Positions 30,061-36,968 of a stretch of 64,000 bases of DNA are shown in pieces. The DNA is from Thiococcus pfennigii (GTDB taxonomy: Bacteria > Pseudomonadota > Gammaproteobacteria > Chromatiales > Chromatiaceae). Position 1 is the stretch's first letter; each line of letters begins with the position of its first letter. The stretch lies in the NCBI RefSeq assembly GCF_016583835.1, contig NZ_NRRW01000006.1:41732-105731 (forward strand), read 5' to 3'. The notes below the pieces were generated by a model. The model saw nothing but the letters and a program-made list of their open reading frames with translations. It was not told the DNA's origin and ran no database searches. A program made the position numbers and the translations under genes.

Positions 30061-31523
30061 CGTTCCCCCCGTTGTTCGCGATCCAGGTGCGCCTGGTGTC
30101 GGCCGACATCCGCCGCCGAGGCGTCGATCGGCCCCCATGGGGACTTGGCATCTGGTCTCTCGCGACGTTCCTCCATGGGCAGCGCCGGCCAGCGATCAGG
30201 CCAGTCCGCATCGTCGTCCACTCGCTCATCCGGGAGTCTGGGCCAGCGGTTGATGGGCACCGGGCTCGACCCGCTGGGTTCGGGGTTGGCCTCCGGGCGA
30301 ACCCTGGTGAAGGCTTGGGGCCGGGTCTCGAGCGGCCGCGACCCGGGCGGACCGGGAGTTCGGCGCACGGGCTGGCCGCGGCCGGGGCGATCTGGCGACG
30401 GCGACCCGTTGGTCGACTCCGCTTCGGCTACCGGGGCTACCGGGGCTACCGGGGCTACCGGGCGCGTGGTGCCGACGGAGCTCTGGGCCGGCCCTCGGCC
30501 GCGCGGCGAGGTGGGCGCGCGTGGTGCAGCGGGCGCGACATCCGGGGCGGCGGTGCCAGCGGATCGGTCGACGACTGGAGTCGCGGTCGCGACCGTCCCG
30601 AGCGAGGGGGGTGGCGAGTCCCTCGCCGTGCGCTGAGAGGGGTTCGGGGCGTCGGCCGCACGCGCCGCGGAGGCGGGCATGACGCGGTCTTTGCGCCGGT
30701 GACCTGACTCGGCCCGCGAAGAAGCCGCGCCTCGGCCGCGCGGTGTCGTATGAGCCGCGGAAGCGACACCGGACGTTCGGGTCTTCTCGTCCCCTGGCCG
30801 TGGCACGGGCCTGTCTCCTGGCGCATCCGCGGTGAGCCGCTTCGCCTGCGAGGACGAGGGGGTGGCGTACGGATGCGCCGGCACGCCCCCGGTCTTCGTC
30901 GCGTGGTCGCTCGGGTCGGCCGGCGCCGGCGGCCGGGAAGCGATTGGCGGTGGTATGGGCGGATGCCGATCACGGCTCCGGGTCGGCCCGGTCGCGATCG
31001 GGGCCTGATGCGCGGTGGCGTCGCGCCGTGGTTCCACCGGTGTGGTCGTCGAGCGCGATGACGGCCGAGATCCGGCGGATGGGGCTGGTGGTCGTGCCGG
31101 TGTCGCCGTCCGGGCCCGCACGCCCGGTTGTCGCATCCCCTGTCGAGCCCGCGCCGGTGCGACGCTCGGTGAGCCGCCAGTTCGCTCCTTCGCAGCCGCC
31201 GATGGGGTCGCAGCGGGAGCCGGCCTGGACGGCGTTTCCGGCGCGGCTGGTGCGGTCGGCGGTGCCGGTTTCGGCGGGGACTCGGGCAGACTGGCGAGCC
31301 ACTGCGGTGCCCGGCGCTGCACCAGCTCGAGCCAGTGCCGCGGGGGGCCGTCGGCGGGCCTGGCGCTATCCGCCGGATCCTCGTCGCTTTCGCCGCTGGT
31401 CGGGGGCTGCGACCAGGCGATGACCGGGGCGTTCGATGCGCCTTGCTCCCTGGTCGAATCGGACAGCCGCTCGACCCAGCCCTGCAACAGCGCGACGACC
31501 CAGAGCTTAAGCTGCGCCAGCAT
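30048..31523 (-). CDS. Proline-rich, largely disordered protein inside the eCIS operon
   Basis: 491 residues. The first 22 residues are a hydrophobic-amphipathic helix (MLAQLKLWVVALLQGWVERLS). Residues about 40-400 are low-complexity Pro/Ala/Ser/Thr/Arg sequence, including four VAP repeats at about 355. Near the C-terminus two similar short motifs, RWPRLPDE and RWPALPME, sit 20 residues apart in an acidic stretch. I recognise no domain. The ATG at 31523 has GGAG 10 bases before it and overlaps the tube stop. Position between tube and LysM genes is where Afp6 lies in Afp, but that protein is much shorter. Confidence 0.7.
   Translation of the reverse strand: MLAQLKLWVVALLQGWVERLSDSTREQGASNAPVIAWSQPPTSGESDEDPADSARPADGPPRHWLELVQRRAPQWLASLPESPPKPAPPTAPAAPETPSRPAPAATPSAAAKERTGGSPSVAPARARQGMRQPGVRARTATPARPPAPSAGSRPSSRSTTTPVEPRRDATAHQAPIATGPTRSRDRHPPIPPPIASRPPAPADPSDHATKTGGVPAHPYATPSSSQAKRLTADAPGDRPVPRPGDEKTRTSGVASAAHTTPRGRGAASSRAESGHRRKDRVMPASAARAADAPNPSQRTARDSPPPSLGTVATATPVVDRSAGTAAPDVAPAAPRAPTSPRGRGPAQSSVGTTRPVAPVAPVAPVAEAESTNGSPSPDRPGRGQPVRRTPGPPGSRPLETRPQAFTRVRPEANPEPSGSSPVPINRWPRLPDERVDDDADWPDRWPALPMEERRERPDAKSPWGPIDASAADVGRHQAHLDREQRGERWNA
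30428..30463 (+). repeat. Four tandem 9-base repeats (CTACCGGGG)
   Basis: Three exact copies and one with a final C encode part of the Val-Ala-Pro run in the proline-rich protein on the minus strand. A site where copy number could change by slippage. Confidence 0.8.
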
Positions 31524-31956
31524 TGGCGACACGCTCCAGCGTTTCGGCGACCAGCGTCACCCGTTCGATCGCCGCCTCGTTGCCCAGTGCATCGAAACGG
31601 GCGCTGTTCCAGGTGCAGGGCCAGACCTGCGTGAGGTTGTAACGGACCACCTCGCGGTTGCCGTCGGGGCTCAGCGAGATCACGGCGCCATTGCGCTTCT
31701 CGACCCGGCCATTGACCGCCGTCATCAGCCACTGCCACATCTCGCCCGACGTCGTGACGCCCCAGCTCAGCGTGATCCGAGGATAGCGGACCAGGCCCGG
31801 GAGGGTTCGGACACTCGCCGCATCGCCGCCCTCGCGGTATTCGATCACATCGATGTCGACGCCCAGTGCGCTGATCTCCGTGAAGTAAGCGACCCGCACC
31901 CCCTGGAGCTCGAAGACGAAGTTGTAGACGCGCAACAGATTGCGTTCGTCAGCCAT
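31507..31956 (-). CDS. Contractile tail tube protein (Afp1/5-like, gp19 family)
   Basis: 149 residues, right for a tube protomer. It shows the gp19/Hcp-like beta fold: LLRVYNFVFELQGVRVAYFTEISALGVDIDVIEYREGGD, TLPGLVRYPRITLSWGVT (typical pattern LPG-x-x-x-Y-x-x-I-T-L), and TQVWPCTWNSARFDALGNEAAIERVTLVAETL. Stacked hexamers form the inner tube of the injection device. Ribosome site GAGAGGAG. Only one tube gene is present here; Afp has three tube-type genes. Confidence 0.93.
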   Translation of the reverse strand: MADERNLLRVYNFVFELQGVRVAYFTEISALGVDIDVIEYREGGDAASVRTLPGLVRYPRITLSWGVTTSGEMWQWLMTAVNGRVEKRNGAVISLSPDGNREVVRYNLTQVWPCTWNSARFDALGNEAAIERVTLVAETLERVANAGAA

Positions 31957-31973
31957 GGTTCAGCTCCTCTCGC

Positions 31974-33188
31974 TTAGGCCTCTTCGACCTGGGCCCCGCC
32001 GGACCACTGGGTCACCTGGAAGACGACGAACTCGGCCGGTTTCGACGGACATAACCCGATGTCGATGATCAGTTGTCCGTTGTCCACTGCCTCCGGCGGA
32101 TTGTTCTCGGCGTCGCACTTGACGAAGAAGGCCTCTTCGGCGCGGCTGCCGACCAGGGCCCCGGTACGCCATTGCATGCGTAGGAAGTTGCTGACATCGC
32201 GAACGACCGACTGGCGGAGCATCTCATCGTTTGGTTCGAACACGGTCCAGTTCGTGCCTTCGCGGATCGACTCCTTGATGAAGTTCAACAGCCGACGGAC
32301 GTTGATGTAGCGCGACTCGCTGGCCTCGGGGGCCAGGGTGCGCGCACCCCAAACCCGGATCCCGTTCGTGATGGTGCGAATGCAGTTGACCCCCTTGCGA
32401 TTGAGCTCGGCCTGCTCAGCGTGCGTGACCGCGTATTCGAGGCCGATTGCCCCGCGGATCACCTCGTTGGCGGGCGCCTTGTGCACGCCCCGCGTCGCGT
32501 CGACGCGGGCGTAGATCCCGGCGACATGGCCCGAGGGTGGCACCGCGACGATGCCGCGGCCGAACTCGGCCGGTTCGTGCATCCGTAACCAGGGGAAGTA
32601 GAAGGCGCCGTAGCCGGAGTCCGAATCGCGCGGACGCAGTCCGGATCGTGCGCGTGACCTGGTCGATGGCTCGCCGTCGGCCTCCGTGCTGGCCGGGGCC
32701 TGGTTCTGGGACATCTCCTTGAGCCGATCCGTGTCGTCGACCTTCAGCGGCGCGTCGAGTACGGCCACGCGATCTCCGAGGGCCTCGCAGTGGCTGAGCA
32801 GATGGTCGTAGGAACCGCTGTCGGTATAGCCCGGTGCCGCGACGATCGAGATCTCGTCGATCGGCTCCAGGCAGGCCAGGCCGGTGCGGCGCTTGGCGTC
32901 GCCGGCGATGCCATTGCCTTCGCCGACATTGACGACATAGCAACGCGTGCCGCCATTCGCGAAGAAACCGAAGACGGCCCGGGCCAGGTCGGTCGCCCGG
33001 TCTCCCTCCTCGACGAAGGCCCGCACGAATTGCAACCAGTTGTTGCAGGCGACGGGTTCGTTGAGATTCCGCGTACGGCTCGCCACCCCGAGAAAGGCGG
33101 CGGTGCTGGTGCCGACCCCCCCGATCGGCCGGGGTCCTCCGGGCACCTCGATGACATAGACGCCCGGTGTGCTGGGGACGTTGACCAT
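31974..33188 (-). CDS. Contractile sheath protein (Afp2-like)
   Basis: 404 residues. N-terminus MVNVPSTPGVYVIEVPGGPRPIGGVGTSTAAFLG is the typical sheath start (TPGVYV-E...I-GV-TS-A-F-G). The C-terminal domain with VWGARTLAPEASESRYINVRRLLNFIKESIREGTNWTVFEPND is the best-conserved sheath feature. Between residues about 160 and 195 there is a polar insert (ASTEADGEPSTRSRARSG). Ribosome site AAGGAGGG; 1 base from the Pvc16-like stop. Single sheath gene here, versus three in Afp. Confidence 0.95.
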   Translation of the reverse strand: MVNVPSTPGVYVIEVPGGPRPIGGVGTSTAAFLGVASRTRNLNEPVACNNWLQFVRAFVEEGDRATDLARAVFGFFANGGTRCYVVNVGEGNGIAGDAKRRTGLACLEPIDEISIVAAPGYTDSGSYDHLLSHCEALGDRVAVLDAPLKVDDTDRLKEMSQNQAPASTEADGEPSTRSRARSGLRPRDSDSGYGAFYFPWLRMHEPAEFGRGIVAVPPSGHVAGIYARVDATRGVHKAPANEVIRGAIGLEYAVTHAEQAELNRKGVNCIRTITNGIRVWGARTLAPEASESRYINVRRLLNFIKESIREGTNWTVFEPNDEMLRQSVVRDVSNFLRMQWRTGALVGSRAEEAFFVKCDAENNPPEAVDNGQLIIDIGLCPSKPAEFVVFQVTQWSGGAQVEEA

Positions 33189-33189
33189 A

Positions 33190-33873
33190 TCAGCCCTCCT
33201 TGATGTCGAAGTGGATGACTAGCGGTGCCGCGCGACCTGCCGATCCTGCGAGTGGCACGGTCCGCTCTAACCCGCGGGCGCGGACCCTGAGCGATCCCGA
33301 CGCGAGACCAGTGGGAACGGAGGTGAACCGAAACCCACCCCGGTGGTCGGTGCGGGTCGTGAGCCGCAGCGATGGCACCGAGACCTCGGCGCCGCTGAGC
33401 GGAACCGAGCCGGTTCCCAGGACCTGGCCGGACAGGCTGGTAACGCCGGTCTCCCGAACCCTGGCCCGCGTGCGGATCAGGGGGATCGCCGGTCTTGGAC
33501 GTTCGATCTCGATGCGTAACCGGACTGTGAAGCCGGGTCGCGGGGGGAGTGCGAAGGCCTGCCAAAAGGCCATGTCGACAGGCTGGAACTCGACGTCGAA
33601 CTCCGTGCACTGCATGGCGGCGACGACCAACTCGCCGAGCAATTGGTGCTCGGCCTCGGGTGACTGACCCCAAGCCGTCAGTAGATAACGGACGGATAGG
33701 CACAATGAGGGGCGCGGAGAAGGACTGGTGGCAGGGGACGGGAGCAGATCGAGCAAGTGGATCCAAATCGCCCCTTCGTCGGCCGTGTCGCGGGGCGGCT
33801 CAAAGGATACGGCGGGGCCCGTGAGCACCGTTCTGATCCAGGTCTCAAGACGTTGATTCGCCGTGACGAGCAC
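33190..33873 (-). CDS. Pvc16-like (DUF4255) cap protein with carboxypeptidase-regulatory-like domain
   Basis: 227 residues; first gene of the injection operon. The N-terminal 110 or so residues match the Pvc16/Afp16 N-terminal domain: LCLSVRYLLTAWGQSPEAEHQLLGELVVAAMQ and FEVQPVD-type ends, with a preceding LETWIRTVL. This family caps or terminates the tube/sheath. The last 80 residues (SLSGQVLGTGSVPLSGAEVSVPSL, DHRGGFRFTSVP) form a CarboxypepD-regulatory-like beta sandwich. The start is a GTG at 33873. Confidence 0.85.
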   Translation of the reverse strand: MLVTANQRLETWIRTVLTGPAVSFEPPRDTADEGAIWIHLLDLLPSPATSPSPRPSLCLSVRYLLTAWGQSPEAEHQLLGELVVAAMQCTEFDVEFQPVDMAFWQAFALPPRPGFTVRLRIEIERPRPAIPLIRTRARVRETGVTSLSGQVLGTGSVPLSGAEVSVPSLRLTTRTDHRGGFRFTSVPTGLASGSLRVRARGLERTVPLAGSAGRAAPLVIHFDIKEG

Positions 33874-34007
33874 CGTTGACCTCTGCGCAATGCGACGGCT
33901 GGTACCTGGCGGTCGGTTCGTCGCCAGGCGGCGGAGCCAATGGCTACCGGGTGGCGCCTCGCGGCGGCCTGCCGATAAAGGCCACCTTGAAAGATTCGAG
34001 GCGCCCG

Positions 34008-34135
34008 CGCGGGGCCAGGATACCCCGCGATTTCCAGTCGCCTAAGCGACTGAAATGAAGCGAAGCGGACATCGCATTTTCGCTTCGCGTCTTGAAAAAC
34101 TGCCCGGATGGCAATGTTCCAAGGTCCCCTAAACA
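34008..34135. repeat. Three-hairpin dispersed repeat, copy 2 (inverted relative to copy 1)
   Basis: The + strand here reads like the reverse complement of the element at 18904-19000: GGGGCCAGGATACCCC, CAGTCGCCTAAGCGACTG, TGAAGCGAAGCGGACATCGC, CTTGAAAAACTGCCCGG and AAGGTCCCC all align. The arms have diverged more than in copy 1. It lies upstream of the injection operon in the 977-base stretch 33874-34850, which has no supported gene. Confidence 0.8.
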
Positions 34136-34400
34136 ATAGACGGCGAAAACCGATCGCGCAATGGCGATGTCGGCGGCGAATAGGGATCGTCCGGATCAGG
34201 GCGTCAGATGGGGCTGGGTCATGGAAGACCCTGTTCCAGCTAAGAAAGTATGGAATTTGCCATTCAGGGAGAATTCCGGCCATGCCCGCGTGACGGCCGG
34301 AGTACGACCTCTTCGGAGGTCGGGTATGCCCGTCCCCTTTCGGCATGGGTGTTCGGGTTTCGGGCCATGGGCAGACGTGTCCTTTCCAGGGCACCTTGAA

Positions 34401-34638
34401 CCTAAAAACGGCAGTTGACCGCTTCATCATGGATTCAAGTGGTTGAAATCGCGCGGAGGCTCTACGTGAGTCCTGCTCACCCGCTCGGTGAAGGCCGCTA
34501 CGGCACCCGATGCACGTCGCACGCGGCGCCCGGCGGTGTTACAAGTCGTTGCAATAGCCGGGCTATTGCGCCTCCTTGTGCCTTGTCGGAAACCCCCGCG
34601 CGGCGCACCTCGGGCACCGTCCAACTGCCGCTTTTAGG
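34401..34638. repeat. MITE-like element, copy B, carrying a nested insertion
   Basis: Terminal inverted repeats CCTAAAAACGGCAGTTG (left) and CCTAAAAGCGGCAGTTG (right, other strand). Flanking bases extend the symmetry (GGGCACCT...GAA). The interior matches copy A except for about 70 extra bases between two CGCGGCG sequences. The extra piece contains the palindrome GCAATAGC-CGG-GCTATTGC (34551-34569) and looks like a second small element inserted into the first, the CGCGGCG pair being a possible target duplication. Confidence 0.72.
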
Positions 34639-34850
34639 TTGAAGAATTCGAGGTGCCCGCCCTTCGAGGGGTCGGCTATCGAAATCCCACGATTCGATCA
34701 AGGCAATGGGGCGGGTCGTGACCAGGGATTCGATGGCGTGCTCGCGATCACCTCGGGTCGGCCATTCCAATACGCGCCGCCTGGCTATCGAGACCCGGTC
34801 GGCAAGGGCCGGCCGTAATGCGACCGAAATGGCTCCCCGCAGCGGCCCGG

Positions 34851-35855
34851 CTACCAGGGAATGTCCCAGCCGGTCGTGCGGATCAGGATCACGGCGACCA
34901 GGATGAGGAAGAGGACGACCCAGAGCGAGAAGTAGATGAGGATCGACTGCTTGGCGCGGTTGCGCTCGATCCAGGAGCGCGGGCGCACCCCCTTGAGCAG
35001 GAAGACGAGCTTGGCCGCGAGCAGCACGCAGACGATGTTGGTCGTCAGCAGCAGGAAGGCGCCGAAGGCGTCCGGCCAGCGTTCGGCGCCGATCATCATC
35101 CCCATGGTCGCGGCCGGGGGCAGCAGGGCGACGGCGACCATGACCCCGACGAGGGTCGAGGACAGGCCGGTCGTCAGCGAGAGGACGGCCGCAGCGCCGG
35201 AGGCGAGGCCGAGGACGACGCTGGCCAGGTCGACGTCGGTGCGCAGCGCGATCGACGCGTTGTCGAGGCCGACGGGCAGGAACAGGCCGATGGCGATCGA
35301 GATCGCCACCGCGATCGAGACGCCGACGATGTTGGTCCGGAGCGCGCGCCAGGTGAGGTCGCGGTCGCCGAGCGAGGTGGCGAAGGCGAGCGCGATGTTG
35401 GGCCCGAGCAGGGGGGCGATGACCATGGCGCCGACGACGACGGCGATATTGTCCTCGATCAGCCCGATCGCCGCGACGAGGGTCGAGAGCACCGTCAGGA
35501 TCAGGTAGTTGCTGTCGAGTTGGGCGCCCTTGGCGATCTGGGTGTAGAGCTCCTCGCGGGTCGAGGAGACCGTCTTCTCCTTGTTGTCGTTCGCGTCGCG
35601 CTGGGCCGGGCCCTCGTGGGTGAGGGTCGCGTCGATGGGTTGGACGACGATCCGCGCCCGGTCGGTGGCGATGAACAGGTCCTGGAGCGAATCGATCAGG
35701 GCCTGGCGCTTCTCGTCCGGCACCAGCATCCGGATGGTGCAGCGCCCGTCAGCGCTCGTGTTGCCCCACCAGTAGTCCACGGCGCCATAGAAGCGCGCCA
35801 TCCCGGCGAGGGTCTTCGCGTGCTTGGCGTCGGCGACCACTTCGACGATGCGCAT
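34851..35855 (-). CDS. DUF389 (TIGR00341) membrane protein
   Basis: 334 residues. The N-terminal ~80 residues form a ferredoxin-like cytoplasmic domain (MRIVEVVADAKHAKTLAGM). The C-terminal part has about six membrane helices with the family's marks: DSNYLILTVLSTLVAAIGLIEDNIAVVVGAMVIAPLLGPNIALAFA and GVMVAVALLPPAATMG. The function of the family is not settled. The ATG at 35855 is used; the frame continues to 35933 with a polar extension that looks non-coding. Confidence 0.87.
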   Translation of the reverse strand: MRIVEVVADAKHAKTLAGMARFYGAVDYWWGNTSADGRCTIRMLVPDEKRQALIDSLQDLFIATDRARIVVQPIDATLTHEGPAQRDANDNKEKTVSSTREELYTQIAKGAQLDSNYLILTVLSTLVAAIGLIEDNIAVVVGAMVIAPLLGPNIALAFATSLGDRDLTWRALRTNIVGVSIAVAISIAIGLFLPVGLDNASIALRTDVDLASVVLGLASGAAAVLSLTTGLSSTLVGVMVAVALLPPAATMGMMIGAERWPDAFGAFLLLTTNIVCVLLAAKLVFLLKGVRPRSWIERNRAKQSILIYFSLWVVLFLILVAVILIRTTGWDIPW

Positions 35856-35996
35856 CGGCGGCTGCTCACGGATAGGGGCAGGGGATTGGGCCGCGACCTC
35901 ATCGGATCGGGTCGCGCGACGGCCCATTGGCATCGCGATGATACCAGCGCAAGGTGCGCCCGTGTCGCGTCGATGACCCCAGTGGTTCCGGCCGTC

Positions 35997-36034
35997 GACG
36001 CGAAGCGAAAATGCGATCTCCGCTTCGCTTCAGT
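35997..36034. repeat. Fragment of the three-hairpin repeat
   Basis: GCGAAGCGAAAATGCGATCTCCGCTTCGCTTCAGT matches the middle hairpin of the element at 18904-19000, in the same orientation. Its right end overlaps the stop codon of the Hpt gene (36030-36032). Confidence 0.75.
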
Positions 36035-36392
36035 TGGGGCGGGGGCGGTCGTTCATCGCAGCGAGGACGTCCTGGAGCCGCTGGAACTCCGTGCGCGCCC
36101 GCGCCAGCAGGGCATCGACGTCGGCCAGGTCTCGGGCGCGCCCCTTGACCTCGAGGTCGCGTGCCGCCTCGCAGAGCGCCCGCGCGCCGAGGCTCGCGGC
36201 GCTCGACTTGAGCGTGTGGGCGGCGATCTCGATGCCCCGTGCCTCGTCGGCGGCCAGCGCGCGGCCGACGTCATCGAGCAGGTCCGCGGCATCGTCGAGG
36301 AAGTGCTCGATGAAGGACGGGAAGTCCTCCGCCATCAGGTCGCGGATCTCGGCGAGGGTCCGCTCCTCGAGGATGCGGTCTGTCTCGGTCAT
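36030..36392 (-). CDS. Hpt-domain phosphotransfer protein
   Basis: 120 residues, a single helical histidine-phosphotransfer domain. The phosphorylated His59 is in AAHTLKSSAASLGA, followed by LCEAARDLEVKGR, a normal Hpt pattern. It lies 18 bases after a single-domain receiver gene, so the two probably work in one phosphorelay. No hybrid sensor kinase is in the window. The last sense codons and stop abut a dispersed repeat. Confidence 0.92.
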   Translation of the reverse strand: MTETDRILEERTLAEIRDLMAEDFPSFIEHFLDDAADLLDDVGRALAADEARGIEIAAHTLKSSAASLGARALCEAARDLEVKGRARDLADVDALLARARTEFQRLQDVLAAMNDRPRPN

Positions 36393-36410
36393 GGCGTGGC
36401 TACTCGTCGT

Positions 36411-36845
36411 TCAGTGATCGGCCGTGGCGGGGCCGGGGGTCGGTGCGCCGTGCGCCGGCTGCGCCGCGGGCGCTACGCGCGCCAGGACGCGCTGCGCGGT
36501 GTCCAGGCGTGCCTCGAGCTCCTCGATCCGGTACGGCTTGATCAGGACGTCGTCGGCCCCGGCCTCGAGGCCGGCGATCAGGTCCTGCTCGCTGTCGCGA
36601 CCGGTGAGAAGGATCACGTAGGCGCCGCGCTCGGCCGCCTCGGCGCGGATCCGCCGGCACAGCTCGGGGCCATCGAGCCCCGGCATCATCCAATCGCTGA
36701 GCACCAGCCGCACCCGCTCGCGACGCAGGATCTCCCAGGCCTCGCGGCCGTCGCATGCCGCCACGACCTCGTGGCCCCAGCGCTCGAGCAGGCGTCCGAG
36801 GAGCTCGCGTTGGTCGTTCGCGTCGTCGGCAATCAGGATGCGCAT
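36411..36845 (-). CDS. Single-domain response regulator with Pro/Ala-rich tail
   Basis: 144 residues. Receiver domain with the acidic pair in LIADDAND, phosphoacceptor Asp51 in LVLSDWMMPGLDG, the Thr in ILLTGRDSE and the Lys in VLIKPYR. No output domain; a short disordered tail (APAAQPAHGAPTPGPA) follows. The ATG at 36845 has GGAG 9 bases before it. Upstream member of the receiver-Hpt pair. Confidence 0.93.
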   Translation of the reverse strand: MRILIADDANDQRELLGRLLERWGHEVVAACDGREAWEILRRERVRLVLSDWMMPGLDGPELCRRIRAEAAERGAYVILLTGRDSEQDLIAGLEAGADDVLIKPYRIEELEARLDTAQRVLARVAPAAQPAHGAPTPGPATADH

Positions 36846-36968
36846 CGGCGGTGTCTCCACGATCCGTCCGCGCGGTCGGGCGGCCGGGTCCGAGGGGTGC
36901 TCGGACGGCGAGGATATAACAGTCGCCCGCCCGGCTTCACGGGGTAGGCCCTCGGGGTGCGGGCCAGG

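Noticed and set aside
30428..30463. CRISPR-like repeat array
   Set aside because: Nine-base units without spacers, inside a coding gene.
21305..33873. Prophage or type VI secretion system
   Set aside because: No capsid, portal, terminase, integrase or lysogeny genes; no TssB/TssC pair or membrane complex. The gene order fits an eCIS better.
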